A stretch of 64,000 nucleotides of DNA from Kerstersia similis (GTDB taxonomy: Bacteria > Pseudomonadota > Gammaproteobacteria > Burkholderiales > Burkholderiaceae_B), in assembly GCF_965139615.1 (NCBI RefSeq), contig NZ_CBCSIQ010000004.1, positions 1-64,000 on the forward strand, given 5' to 3'. The notes under the pieces are model-generated. The model saw only the letters and a list, made by a program, of their open reading frames with translations, did no database searches and was not told the origin of the DNA. The position numbers were made by a program, and so were the translations under genes. Shown one piece after another: positions 9,249 to 18,354 of this stretch (its first letter is position 1; every line of letters begins with the position of its first letter).

Positions 9249-9287
9249 TTCCGGAACTGCGTGCGCGCTGGAGCGCGCGGCCCGGAA
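9249..9287. terminator. Hairpin between convergent cysM and mltB
   Basis: Outer arms TTCCGG/CCGGAA enclose a GC-rich GCGCGC/GCGCGC stem. There is no T tract on either strand. Its position between converging genes suggests a weak two-way terminator. Confidence 0.45.
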
Positions 9288-9293
9288 GTAGGC

Positions 9294-10550
9294 TCAGGGC
9301 TGCCTGAGCAGCGCCTGGGCCAGGTCGTTGACTGCGGTTGCGTAGAAGTAGCTCCGGTTGTATTGCGTCAGTGCGAAGAAGTTTGGCGTTCCGGTACGGA
9401 ACTCCGTGACGCCACGGGCTTCGTCCTTCAGATCAATGACGCCCAGCGGATGCTGCAGCCATGTTGCCTGATCGGACGCCCCAGGGGCCAGGCTGGCGCC
9501 AGCCAGCTGCAGCGCCTGCCAATCCTGACGCGGTACCAGGCCACCATCGGCAAGCGCTTGCGCCTGTGGGCTCAGGCGGGCCGGAGCGAAAACCGGCAGG
9601 CCGGGCACCCAGCCGTGCTGGCGCAGGAAATTGGCCACGGAAAGGATGGCATCGGTGCTGTTGTTCTGCAGGTCGATCCGGCCGTCGCCATCGCCGTCCA
9701 CCGCGAATTTGAGAATGCTGGTCGGCATGAACTGCGGCATGCCCATGGCGCCTGCGAAAGATCCGCGTGGCGCTGCTGGATCCAGGCCGGATTGATAGGT
9801 CCAGAGCAGGAAGTCGGCCAGCTGGTCCTGGAACATCGCGGCGCGTTCGGGGCGCGAGGCATCGGGATAGGCGAAGGCCAAGGTGCTCAAGGCATCCAGA
9901 ACGCGGAAGCTGCCGGTCTGTTCGCCATACAGGGTTTCGACGCCTATGATCGCGGCGATGACATGGCCGGGAACGCCATACTCCCTTTCCGCACGTTGCA
10001 GCGCAGCCTGATTCTGTTCCATGAAGGCCCGCCCCTTGCGAATACGGATGGGTTCGACGAAGCGGCCGCGATACGTTGTCCAGCTGCGAACGACAGGCTT
10101 GCCGCCACGCGTGGGAGCCATCAGGCTGGCAACCTGCGCATGGTATTGCGCATTGTCCATGGCCGCTGTCGTCCAGTCGGCCGGCAGCTGGCGTGAGGCC
10201 GCCGCAGCCTGGGCAAAGGCGCTTGCGGTGTCACGGCTGAAACCGCCGGGAATGCTGGGGAAGCTGGGCAGAGGTGCGGGGGCTGCGCCGGGAGGCAGGG
10301 CCGCTGGCCGGGCGGGAACCGGCGCAGGCACCGGTGCGGCAGGCGACATGCTTGCCGCCGTTGCAGACGCAGTGCCGGCAGGGGGCAAAGGCAGAGGCTG
10401 GACACCATCCACCGTGATACGGGCCGCCTGGAACGCAGGCGGTGCGGCGCTGGCGGCCGGGGCGCTGGCAATGGAGCTGGCCGTATTGGCGCAGCCCGCA
10501 AGCATCATGGCAAGAAATCCCAGTTGCGGGAAACGCGAGGTGGCGAACAT
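9294..10550 (-). CDS. mltB: Membrane-bound lytic murein transglycosylase B
   Basis: MltB cleaves peptidoglycan glycan strands, forming 1,6-anhydromuramic acid ends, from the periplasmic face of the outer membrane. The 418-residue protein begins with a lipoprotein signal (MMLAGC, lipidated C20), then a proline- and alanine-rich linker to about residue 100, then the catalytic domain with the glutamate in IIGVETLYGE (E205), the motif AGAMGMPQFMP and a DGDGDGRIDL metal-binding-like loop. The start codon lies one base from the start of the divergent gene at 10552. Confidence 0.92.
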   Translation of the reverse strand: MFATSRFPQLGFLAMMLAGCANTASSIASAPAASAAPPAFQAARITVDGVQPLPLPPAGTASATAASMSPAAPVPAPVPARPAALPPGAAPAPLPSFPSIPGGFSRDTASAFAQAAAASRQLPADWTTAAMDNAQYHAQVASLMAPTRGGKPVVRSWTTYRGRFVEPIRIRKGRAFMEQNQAALQRAEREYGVPGHVIAAIIGVETLYGEQTGSFRVLDALSTLAFAYPDASRPERAAMFQDQLADFLLWTYQSGLDPAAPRGSFAGAMGMPQFMPTSILKFAVDGDGDGRIDLQNNSTDAILSVANFLRQHGWVPGLPVFAPARLSPQAQALADGGLVPRQDWQALQLAGASLAPGASDQATWLQHPLGVIDLKDEARGVTEFRTGTPNFFALTQYNRSYFYATAVNDLAQALLRQP

Positions 10551-10551
10551 A

Positions 10552-11487
10552 ATGAACCTTATGGAGACACTATATATTACCCACCCCTCAGGCTGGTTGC
10601 ATGAGATGGGGCCGCATCATCCCGAATGCCCGCAGAGGCTGGGTGCGGTTTCCGACCAGCTGCTTGCCAGCGGGCTGATGCCCTGCCTGCGTGAAATGCA
10701 GGCCGGCCCGGCCAGTGAAGAGGCGCTGGCGGCGGTGCACGATCCGGCCTATATCGCCCGGCTGCGCGAGATGACGCCGTCCGAAGGATATGTGCGCCTG
10801 GATCAGGATACGCAGATCAATCCCTACACTTTCCATGCTGCCCGTCATGCGGCAGGAGCGGGCATCGCCGCAGTCGATGCGGTGATGCGCAGCCAGGAAA
10901 GCCATGTGGCTTTCTGCGCCGTGCGTCCGCCCGGACACCACGCGCTGCCGGATCAGGCCATGGGGTTCTGCTTTTTCAACAATATTGCTGTCGCGGCGCG
11001 CCATGCGCTCGATGCTTATGGCCTGCAGCGTATCGCCATCATTGATTTCGATGTGCATCACGGCAATGGCACAGAAGCCATGTTCGCCGGTGATGAGCGG
11101 GTATTGATGTGCGGTTTCTACCAGCAGGCCTTGTTCCCCCACCGGGGGGCGGTGCCGCAGGCTGCCAATATGTGCAATGTGCCCTTGCCCCCCTGTAGTG
11201 GCGGGGAAGCGGTGCGGGAGCTGGTCGAAACACAGTGGCTGCCGCGTCTGGATGCACATCAGCCGCAGTTGCTGCTGATTTCCGCCGGTTTCGATGCGCA
11301 CCGTGAGGACGATATGGGCGGCATGAAGTTGACGGAAGCCGACTTCACCTGGCTGACCCGGGTGCTGGTGGGCGTTGCGGATAAGTATGCGCAAGGCCGT
11401 ATCGTCAGCATGCTGGAAGGGGGCTACGAATTGTCCTCGCTGGGGCGTAGTGTCGTGGCGCACGTGCGTGCGTTGTCGAAGCTGTAG
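10552..11487 (+). CDS. Histone-deacetylase-family hydrolase (AcuC/acetylpolyamine amidohydrolase-like)
   Basis: These zinc enzymes remove acetyl groups from lysines or polyamines; the substrate here cannot be told. The 311-residue protein has RPPGHHA (H129, H130) and the zinc ligands in DFDVHHGNGT (D167, H169) and SAGFDAH, so it should be active. The ATG at 10552 has GAGG eleven bases upstream. The in-frame ATG at 10561 is an alternative. The gene diverges from mltB with a single base between start codons. Confidence 0.88.
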   Translation: MNLMETLYITHPSGWLHEMGPHHPECPQRLGAVSDQLLASGLMPCLREMQAGPASEEALAAVHDPAYIARLREMTPSEGYVRLDQDTQINPYTFHAARHAAGAGIAAVDAVMRSQESHVAFCAVRPPGHHALPDQAMGFCFFNNIAVAARHALDAYGLQRIAIIDFDVHHGNGTEAMFAGDERVLMCGFYQQALFPHRGAVPQAANMCNVPLPPCSGGEAVRELVETQWLPRLDAHQPQLLLISAGFDAHREDDMGGMKLTEADFTWLTRVLVGVADKYAQGRIVSMLEGGYELSSLGRSVVAHVRALSKL

Positions 11488-11659
11488 AATCGCAAGGTTT
11501 GGGCCTTTCAGGCCCAGGGTGCGGTGCGTTGCCTGCTCAGGCGGGCCACGGACGCTGAGTTTCGGCGTGCGCACCCGGTAGTAGAAATAGAGACGCCGGC
11601 AATTGGGCCGGCATGCTGCGCGGGGAAGCCTGCTCATTTGATTTTTTGGAGATTGCTGG

Positions 11660-12409
11660 ATGAAGGTTCTCGTACCCGTCAAGCGTGTCGTTGACTACAA
11701 CGTCAAGGTACGCGTGAAGTCCGATCAGTCGGACGTCGATATCGCCAACGTCAAAATGTCGATGAACCCCTTCGACGAAATCGCCGTCGAGGAGGCCATC
11801 AGGCTGAAGGAAAAGGGAGCGGCAGCGGAAGTCGTTGCAGTTTCCTGCGGTGTGGCACAGTGCCAGGACACGCTGCGCACGGCGCTGGCTATCGGCGCGG
11901 ATCGTGGTGTGCTGGTGCAGACCGACGTCGAGCTGCAGCCGCTGGCCGTGGCCAAGCTGCTCAAGGCCGTGGTGGAAAAAGAAGCGCCGCAACTGGTGCT
12001 GCTCGGCAAGCAGGCCATCGACGACGATGCCAACCAGACGGGGCAGGCGCTGGCAGCGTTGCTGGGCTGGAGCCAGGCGACTTTCGCCAGCAAAGTGGAA
12101 ATCGCTGGCGACCGCGCCATCGTGACGCGTGAAGTCGATGGCGGCCTGGAAACGGTCTCGGTCAAGTTGCCGGCAATCATCACCACCGATCTGCGTCTGA
12201 ACGAGCCGCGTTTCGTGACCTTGCCCAATATCATGAAGGCCAAGAAGAAACCGTTGGATACCCTGACGCCTGACGCCCTGGGCGTGGATCCCGCGCCGCG
12301 CCTCAAAACGCTCAAGGTGTCCGAGCCGGCGCCGCGCAAGGCGGGGATCAAGGTGCCGGATGTCGCTGCGCTGGTCGATAAACTCAAGAATGAAGCGAAG
12401 GTGGTTTGA
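11660..12409 (+). CDS. etfB: Electron transfer flavoprotein, beta subunit
   Basis: EtfB with EtfA accepts electrons from acyl-CoA and other dehydrogenases and passes them to the ETF-ubiquinone oxidoreductase. The 249-residue protein starts MKVLVPVKRVVDYN and contains SMNPFDEIAVEEA and the AMP-binding GKQAIDDDANQTGQ stretch. The C-terminal recognition loop LRLNEPRFVTLPNIMKAKKK is present. GGAG lies nine bases upstream of the ATG. Two bases separate it from etfA, so the two are co-transcribed and probably translationally coupled. Confidence 0.96.
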   Translation: MKVLVPVKRVVDYNVKVRVKSDQSDVDIANVKMSMNPFDEIAVEEAIRLKEKGAAAEVVAVSCGVAQCQDTLRTALAIGADRGVLVQTDVELQPLAVAKLLKAVVEKEAPQLVLLGKQAIDDDANQTGQALAALLGWSQATFASKVEIAGDRAIVTREVDGGLETVSVKLPAIITTDLRLNEPRFVTLPNIMKAKKKPLDTLTPDALGVDPAPRLKTLKVSEPAPRKAGIKVPDVAALVDKLKNEAKVV

Positions 12410-12411
12410 AG

Positions 12412-13341
12412 ATGGCTATCCTGGTAATTGCTGAACACGATAATGCCCAGTTGAAGGGCGCTACCCTGAATACCGTGGCGGCTGCGGCAGCCATCGGTGG
12501 TGATGTGCACGTGCTGGTAGCCGGTTCCCAGGCGGCCGGTGTGGCGGAGCAAGCGGCCAAGGTCGCTGGCGTAGCCAAGGTGTTGCTGGCCGATGCGCCG
12601 CAATTGGCCGAAGGCCTGGCCGAAAACCTGTCCGAACAGGTGCTGGCGGTGGCAGGCGGCTATAGCCACATCCTGTTCCCGGCAACGGCTTCGGGCAAGA
12701 ACGTGGCTCCCCGGGTGGCAGCGCGTCTGGATGTCGCCCAGGTCTCGGATATCATTGCGGTCGATTCCGCCGATACGTTCCAACGCCCGATTTATGCGGG
12801 CAATGCCATTGCCACGGTGCAATCGGCGGATCCGGTCAAGGTGCTGACGGTGCGTACGACGGCATTCGACGCTGCGCCTGCGGCAGGCGGCAGCGCCACG
12901 CTTGAAAACGTGGCGGCGGTGGCGGACAGCGGTCTGTCGCAATTTGTCAGCCGTGAAGTGGCTGCCAGCGAGCGTCCGGAGCTGACGGCGGCGACTGTCG
13001 TGGTGTCGGGCGGGCGTGGTCTGGGCAGCGCCGAGAACTTCAAGCTGCTCGAGCCGCTGGCGGATAAGCTGGGTGCGGCGCTGGGCGCTTCGCGTGCGGC
13101 CGTCGATGCGGGCTATGCGCCCAATGACTGGCAAGTGGGGCAGACGGGCAAGATCGTCGCGCCGCAACTGTATGTGGCCGTCGGTATTTCCGGTGCCATC
13201 CAGCATCTGGCCGGGATGAAGGATTCCAAAGTGATCGTGGCGATCAACAAAGATCCGGAAGCGCCGATTTTCGGTGTGGCAGATTACGGTGTCGAAGCCG
13301 ATCTGTTCCAGGCTGTGCCGGCATTGACCGCCGCGCTTTGA
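12412..13341 (+). CDS. etfA: Electron transfer flavoprotein, alpha subunit
   Basis: EtfA carries the FAD of the heterodimer. The 309-residue protein has an N-terminal domain resembling EtfB and the C-terminal FAD-binding domain, with VVSGGRGLGSAENF, GASRAAVDAGYAPND..VGQTGK, YVAVGISGAIQHLAGM and VAINKDPEAPIF in the usual order. It follows etfB directly and ends before a strong terminator. Confidence 0.96.
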   Translation: MAILVIAEHDNAQLKGATLNTVAAAAAIGGDVHVLVAGSQAAGVAEQAAKVAGVAKVLLADAPQLAEGLAENLSEQVLAVAGGYSHILFPATASGKNVAPRVAARLDVAQVSDIIAVDSADTFQRPIYAGNAIATVQSADPVKVLTVRTTAFDAAPAAGGSATLENVAAVADSGLSQFVSREVAASERPELTAATVVVSGGRGLGSAENFKLLEPLADKLGAALGASRAAVDAGYAPNDWQVGQTGKIVAPQLYVAVGISGAIQHLAGMKDSKVIVAINKDPEAPIFGVADYGVEADLFQAVPALTAAL

Positions 13342-13403
13342 GGCTTGATAACGTCGTACCACCCCAGGGCTGAGTCCTGACGGGGTACGGCTCGCGCTGC
13401 AAG

Positions 13404-13447
13404 CGCCCCTGGTTCGCCGTCATGACAGGCGTATCAGGGGCGTTTTT
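13404..13447 (+). terminator. Rho-independent terminator of etfBA
   Basis: Arms CGCCCCTG (13404-13411) and CAGGGGCG (13435-13442) enclose a small inner CGCC/GGCG hairpin and are followed by TTTTT. From here to 13671 I see no further feature apart from the kdsA start region. Confidence 0.85.
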
Positions 13448-13671
13448 CATGGCGCTCGGCGGCGGGCCACCAGGCATTCCGCTGGCCAGGGGCCGAGTAC
13501 CAGCCGGGCTGAGGGACACACAGCGCAGCAGGGCCCAGGGCCCGCCATCGGCCTGCGGCAGAGGCAGTGGCCGATGGCAAAACTGCGGCATTGTCCAGGG
13601 GCTTGCTTGGGAGAGGCTGGCGCTCTCAGGTATCATCTCGGCTTGCCGAATATGACTCTTGCGCGACTATC

Positions 13672-14541
13672 ATGACCGCCTCTCCCCCGATCGCCGTTGA
13701 AATCATCCCTGGAATGGTTTGCGCCAATGACAGGCCGTTTGTGCTGTTTGGCGGTATCAATGTCCTGGAATCCCGCGACCTGGCCTTCCGGGCGTGCGAA
13801 GCCTATCAGGCAGTGACGACCAAGCTGGGGATTCCGTATGTGTTCAAGGCTTCGTTCGACAAGGCCAACCGTTCGTCCATTCATTCTTTCCGTGGGCCTG
13901 GCTTGCACGAGGGGCTGGAAATCTTCCGTGCGGTCAAAGAGCGTTTCGATGTTCCGGTATTGACGGATGTGCATGAGCCGGAGCAGGCTGCCGCGGCCGC
14001 CGAGGTGATCGACGTCTTGCAACTGCCGGCTTTCCTGGCGCGCCAGACGGATCTGGTCGTGGCGCTGGCTAGGACGGGCAAGGTGGTCAATATCAAAAAG
14101 CCGCAGTTCCTCAGCCCGACGCAAGTGGCCAATATCGTTGAGAAATTTCATGAGGCCGGCAACCAGCGCCTGCTGGTCTGCGAACGCGGCAGCTGCTTTG
14201 GCTACGACAATCTGGTTGTCGATATGCTGGGCTTCGGTGTGATGAAGAAAGTGACGCGCAATCTGCCGCAGATTTTCGATGTGACACATGCCTTGCAGCA
14301 GCGGGATCCGATGGGGGCGGCGTCGGGCGGTCGCCGGGAGCAGGTGGCGGAGTTGGCGCGCGCAGGGATGGCCGTCGGCCTGGCCGGCCTGTTTCTGGAG
14401 GCGCATCCGGATCCTGCACAGGCCAAATGCGATGGCCCCAGCGCTTTGCCGCTGGATCAGCTCGAACCCTTCCTGGCCCAGCTCAAGGCGCTGGATGATC
14501 TGGTGAAGGGGTTTGCGCCGCTGCAGATTGCAGGAGCCTGA
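13672..14541 (+). CDS. kdsA: 3-deoxy-8-phosphooctulonate (KDO-8-phosphate) synthase
   Basis: KdsA joins phosphoenolpyruvate and arabinose 5-phosphate to make KDO 8-phosphate for lipopolysaccharide. The 289-residue protein follows E. coli KdsA closely: GGINVLESRD, KASFDKANRSS, TDVHEP, QLPAFLARQTDL, KKPQF, FDVTHALQ, ASGGRR and EAHPDP. The asparagine in GGINVLES marks the metal-independent class. The ATG at 13672 matches known N-termini; the frame is open upstream but unlike the family. One base separates it from kdsB. Confidence 0.96.
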   Translation: MTASPPIAVEIIPGMVCANDRPFVLFGGINVLESRDLAFRACEAYQAVTTKLGIPYVFKASFDKANRSSIHSFRGPGLHEGLEIFRAVKERFDVPVLTDVHEPEQAAAAAEVIDVLQLPAFLARQTDLVVALARTGKVVNIKKPQFLSPTQVANIVEKFHEAGNQRLLVCERGSCFGYDNLVVDMLGFGVMKKVTRNLPQIFDVTHALQQRDPMGAASGGRREQVAELARAGMAVGLAGLFLEAHPDPAQAKCDGPSALPLDQLEPFLAQLKALDDLVKGFAPLQIAGA

Positions 14542-14542
14542 G

Positions 14543-15298
14543 ATGCGTGTGGCCATTGTGATTCCGGCACGTTACGCCTCGTCGCGGCTGCCGGGCAAGC
14601 CCTTGCTGGATATTCATGGCAAGCCGATGGTGCAGCATGTCTATGAGCGTGCCTGCGAAGCCCGTGGCGTTGACCATGTCGTTGTGGCGACGGATGATGA
14701 ACGCATCCTGGCGGCTGTACGCGCTTTTGGCGGCCAGGCGGTCATGACCCGGGAAGATCATCCTTCGGGCACGGATCGTCTGGCAGAGGTCATGGCAGCC
14801 CTGCCGGCCGAGGTGTACATCAATGTGCAGGGCGACGAGCCCATGATACGTCCCGGCGATATCGAGATCCTGGCCGAAGGCATGCGCGCCGATCCCGGAA
14901 TTGCCGTGGCAACGCTATGCCATCCCATCAGTGCAGAAGACGCCCAGGATCCCAATCAGGTCAAGGTCGTGCTGGCGGACAACGGGGATGCGCTGTATTT
15001 CAGCCGCGCCCGCATTCCGTATGTGCGGGATGCCGATACGGCGGTGACCTATCTCAAACATATCGGTATTTATGCCTACCGGCAGGATGTCCTGCGTGAT
15101 TATGCCGGTCTGCCGCGTCCGGTCATGGAGCGGGCCGAGCAATTGGAGCAATTGCGATTGCTGGCGGCAGGATTGCGTATTCGCGCCTGGCAGGTTGAGG
15201 CAGTCGGTCCGGGCGTGGATACGCCCGAGGGGCTCGAGCGGGTACGCGAATTGATGGCAGGCACAGGCGTCAAGCCTGGCTGCGGCACCGCTCACTGA
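14543..15298 (+). CDS. kdsB: 3-deoxy-manno-octulosonate cytidylyltransferase
   Basis: KdsB activates KDO as CMP-KDO, the donor for lipid A inner core assembly. The 251-residue protein has IPARYASSRLPGKPL at its start, ATDDERI, SGTDRLAEV, VQGDEPM and the C-terminal GVDTPEGLERVR. CAGGAG inside the end of kdsA serves the ATG at 14543. kdsA and kdsB form a two-gene unit that commits carbon to KDO and activates it. Confidence 0.96.
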   Translation: MRVAIVIPARYASSRLPGKPLLDIHGKPMVQHVYERACEARGVDHVVVATDDERILAAVRAFGGQAVMTREDHPSGTDRLAEVMAALPAEVYINVQGDEPMIRPGDIEILAEGMRADPGIAVATLCHPISAEDAQDPNQVKVVLADNGDALYFSRARIPYVRDADTAVTYLKHIGIYAYRQDVLRDYAGLPRPVMERAEQLEQLRLLAAGLRIRAWQVEAVGPGVDTPEGLERVRELMAGTGVKPGCGTAH

Positions 15299-15300
15299 AC

Positions 15301-15885
15301 ATGCGGCAGGACGTGCCTACGTCTGCTTCAAGACCTGGCCCCAGCGTGCCAGGCGACGCGCAGTCGTGGGCGCGCCCTGCGATAGCCGGCGTCGGAAGGC
15401 ACCGCGCGTGGCGGCAAGCATGTCATCACGCCGGGCGTCGCTACGCGTGGCCGGCATTGCTGGCAAGCCGTCTGGGTGTCATGCTGCTGTTGATGGCATT
15501 GATGGGCTTGCGTGCCATCATTCCCAATGGCTACATGATAGATGCCGCGGCCGCGCGCGCCGGGCATTATGCATTGATGCCTTGCCCGGCCACTGGCTGG
15601 CGCTGGCCGGCAGAGGTGCCGGCCGCGCCACATCATGAGGCGCATGGCGAGCATCATGTCCGGGCGCTGGACGGGCATGCTAGTGAAGTTGAACATATCA
15701 GCGTGGATTGCCCGACGGGCATCATGCTGGCCCACGCGGTGGTTCCCAGCTTGTGGTGGCCACCGGTGCTGGCGCTGGTGCCGGCCTGGGTACAACCCCT
15801 GCCGCGGGCGGTAGCGCCCCGCATTGCCTATGGCCCTGTCTGCGGCCCACCGGTCGGGGCGCAGGCACCACCCATCCTTTCATAG
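15301..15885 (+). CDS. DUF2946-like histidine-rich protein
   Basis: This frame encodes up to 194 residues, starting three bases after the kdsB stop. The core has a hydrophobic helix (LGVMLLLMALMGLRAIIPNGYM, about 58-79) followed by a cysteine and a histidine-rich patch (HHEAHGEHH) and a second cysteine (DCPTG). Short proteins of the DUF2946 type share the RAxIPxGYM signature, and their genes often lie beside TonB-dependent copper receptors, as here. The exact start is uncertain and may lie just before the hydrophobic helix. A role in copper handling is an inference. Confidence 0.65.
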   Translation: MRQDVPTSASRPGPSVPGDAQSWARPAIAGVGRHRAWRQACHHAGRRYAWPALLASRLGVMLLLMALMGLRAIIPNGYMIDAAAARAGHYALMPCPATGWRWPAEVPAAPHHEAHGEHHVRALDGHASEVEHISVDCPTGIMLAHAVVPSLWWPPVLALVPAWVQPLPRAVAPRIAYGPVCGPPVGAQAPPILS

Positions 15886-16128
15886 TCTGTCTTTGTTCCT
15901 GTTTTGCTGCCACATGGCCGGTCCATGCGGGTGACGGTGTTCGGCATGCCATTTTGCATGCCCGAACTCGTGCCTGAACCGGGCAGCGAGGCTTGCTGAC
16001 CTCCCGGCCTATCAGGCCCGGTGGGCTGGCGCGGCCGACAGGATGTCCTGAGTAGGTTTCCAGAGCATGACGCGTCTGCTTCGTCACGATGTCTGCACGC
16101 GCCATGCCAGACGATGAAAGGTTTTTGA

Positions 16129-18291
16129 ATGTCCGCAATGATTCGCGCCCAGGCGCAAGTTTCCGTTTCTTCATCCCGCCCGCAGGCGGGTCTTTCCCTG
16201 CATGTGTTGTGCGCCGCGCTGGCGGCCGCTTTGCCCTGGGTGGCCCAGGCCGATAAAGTGGCCGATGGCGGCCGTCTGGCACCAGTGGTGATTACCGCCT
16301 TGCCGCCCAGCTCGCCACTGGTCATCGAAACGGATCCAAAGATTCCGCGCCAGCCCTTGCCGGCAGCCGATGGCGCGGATTACCTCAAAACGATTCCAGG
16401 TTTCACGGCGGTGCGTAGTGGCGGCGCCAACGCCGATCCTGTGTTGCGCGGCATGTTCGGTTCGCGCCTGAATATTCTGGTGGATGACACCACGATGCTG
16501 GGGGCGTGCCCCAGCCGGATGGATACGCCGGTATCGTATATCGCACCGGAAAACTTCGATGAGCTGATCGTGGTCAAGGGGCCGCAAACCGTGTTGTGGG
16601 GGCCGGGTGCCTCAGCCGGCACGGTACGTTTCGAGCGCAGCAAGCCTGTGTTTGCCGAGGAGGATGCGCCGGTGCGCTTCGAAGGCAGCGTGGTGGGCGG
16701 TTCCTGGGGGCGCAACGACCAGAATGCCGATCTGACGGTAGGCAATGAGCATATCTACGCGCGTGTGGCGGCCAATCACTCGCATTCCCAGAACTACAAG
16801 GATGGCAATGGCGATGAGGTGCCGTCGCGCTGGGATAAATGGAACGTCGATCTGGCGGTGGGCCTGACGCCGGATACGGATACCCTGTATGAATTCACGG
16901 CAGGGGTGGGGGATGGCGAGGCGCGCTCGGCAGGACGGGGCATGGATGGCACGCGTTTCAAGCGCGAAAGTGTCGGCTTCCGTTTCGAGAAGGAAAACAT
17001 CACGCCGTGGCTGGAAAAAGTGGAAGCCAGGGTCTATCACAACTATGCGGATCACGTGATGGATAACTACAAGCTGCGTGATCCGGATCCGAGCAGCATG
17101 ATGCCCATGCCGATGGCCAGCAATGTGGATCGCACGACCAACGGCGGGCGTGTGGCAGGAACCTTCCGCCTGGCCGATGCCTTCAAGCTGACGGCTGGCC
17201 TGGATGCCAGGCATGATACCCATCGTGCCCGCAGTGCCATGGCGGGCATGGGTGGCGGTCATGGGGGGCATGGCGGTCATGGAGGAGGCCATGGCGGCAT
17301 GGGCATGGGAAGCATGTCCGTGGATTACCAGAGCAAGCCGCGTGTCAAGGATGCTGCCTTTGACAATATCGGCGTTTTTGGTGAGCTGCACTGGGATCTG
17401 GCTGAAGAGCGCCGAGTGATCACCGGGTTGCGTGTGGATCGCGCCGAGGTCAAGGATTACCGGGCTGCATCGCCTACCTATGGAGACAAGCGCAGCAAGA
17501 CCCTGCCGTCCGCCTTTGCACGCTATGAAGCCGATCTTTCCAGCCTGCCGATGAGCTGGTACATCGGCGTGGGACATGTGCAGCGCATGCCGGATTACTG
17601 GGAGCTGTTCTCGCCCACGATGGGACCGGTAGGCAGCGTCAATGCGTTTTCCAGCATCAAGCCGGAAAAGACCACGCAGCTGGATATCGGTGCGGATTAC
17701 AAGGGCGATAATTTTGATGCCTGGATTTCCGCCTATGCCGGTCATGTGACGGATTACATCCTGTTTGATTACAACGTGCATGCCATGGGCGGCGGTCACG
17801 GCGCGGCCAGTCGTGCGGAAAACATCAACGCGCGCACGCTGGGCGGCGAATTGGGTGCGGGTTACAACTGGACGTCGGCGTTTCGTACCGAGGCCAGTCT
17901 GGCTTATGCCTGGGGCCGCATGAGTGGCGGTGGCGCATTGCCGCAGCAACCGCCACTGGAAGTCCGCCTGAGTGCTACCTACGATGATGGTACCTGGTCG
18001 GCAGGGGCCTTGTGGCGCCTGGTGTCCAGCCAGAACCGTTATTCGGATGGGCTGGGCAACGTGGCCAGCAAGGATTTCGGCGCTACGCCGGGATATGGCG
18101 TGCTGTCGTTGAATGGCGGGTATGCCATCGACAAACGCTGGCAGCTGAATGTGGGAATTGACAATCTGCTGGACAAAACCTACCACGAGCATCTGAACAT
18201 GGCTGGCAATGGTGCCTGGGGCTATGCGGCAAGCACGGCCATCAATGAACCGGGCCGTACCTTCTGGGCGCGTCTGGGCATGAAGTTCTGA
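16129..18291 (+). CDS. TonB-dependent copper receptor (OprC/NosA type)
   Basis: This 720-residue outer-membrane barrel has a signal peptide ending near residue 41 (WVAQA), a plug domain with DYLKTIPGFTAVRSGGANADPVLRGMFGSRLNILVDD, the subfamily stretch GACPSRMDTPVSYIAPENFDELIVVKGPQTV, and a C-terminal barrel ending in F. These fit the TonB-copper group. A loop around residues 375-395 is unusually rich in G, H and M, and a further HAMGGGHG occurs near 547; both are plausible copper ligands. AAAGG precedes the ATG. It probably forms a unit with the DUF2946-like gene. Confidence 0.88.
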   Translation: MSAMIRAQAQVSVSSSRPQAGLSLHVLCAALAAALPWVAQADKVADGGRLAPVVITALPPSSPLVIETDPKIPRQPLPAADGADYLKTIPGFTAVRSGGANADPVLRGMFGSRLNILVDDTTMLGACPSRMDTPVSYIAPENFDELIVVKGPQTVLWGPGASAGTVRFERSKPVFAEEDAPVRFEGSVVGGSWGRNDQNADLTVGNEHIYARVAANHSHSQNYKDGNGDEVPSRWDKWNVDLAVGLTPDTDTLYEFTAGVGDGEARSAGRGMDGTRFKRESVGFRFEKENITPWLEKVEARVYHNYADHVMDNYKLRDPDPSSMMPMPMASNVDRTTNGGRVAGTFRLADAFKLTAGLDARHDTHRARSAMAGMGGGHGGHGGHGGGHGGMGMGSMSVDYQSKPRVKDAAFDNIGVFGELHWDLAEERRVITGLRVDRAEVKDYRAASPTYGDKRSKTLPSAFARYEADLSSLPMSWYIGVGHVQRMPDYWELFSPTMGPVGSVNAFSSIKPEKTTQLDIGADYKGDNFDAWISAYAGHVTDYILFDYNVHAMGGGHGAASRAENINARTLGGELGAGYNWTSAFRTEASLAYAWGRMSGGGALPQQPPLEVRLSATYDDGTWSAGALWRLVSSQNRYSDGLGNVASKDFGATPGYGVLSLNGGYAIDKRWQLNVGIDNLLDKTYHEHLNMAGNGAWGYAASTAINEPGRTFWARLGMKF

Positions 18292-18306
18292 TTTTTGTGA
18301 GGCAAA

Positions 18307-18335
18307 GCGCAGCGGGTATGGGTTGCCCGCTGCGC
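18307..18335. terminator. Hairpin between convergent receptor and Rpn genes
   Basis: A perfect 10-bp stem GCGCAGCGGG/CCCGCTGCGC closes a nine-base loop, 16 bases after the receptor stop and 20 bases before the end of the convergent gene. There is no clear T run on the forward strand; on the reverse strand TTTGCCTCACAAAAA follows. Confidence 0.5.
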
Positions 18336-18354
18336 AGCGGGCAGGTCAGGCAGG

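Noticed and set aside
11725..13362. Long open frame (545 codons) opposite etfB and etfA
   Set aside because: It lies entirely antisense to two certain genes, has a composition rich in R, H, G and S and no family pattern, as expected for the shadow frame of GC-rich coding DNA.
15938..15965. GGCATG/CATGCC hairpin before the copper receptor
   Set aside because: Six base pairs with a long loop in GC-rich DNA is too weak to call a regulatory structure.
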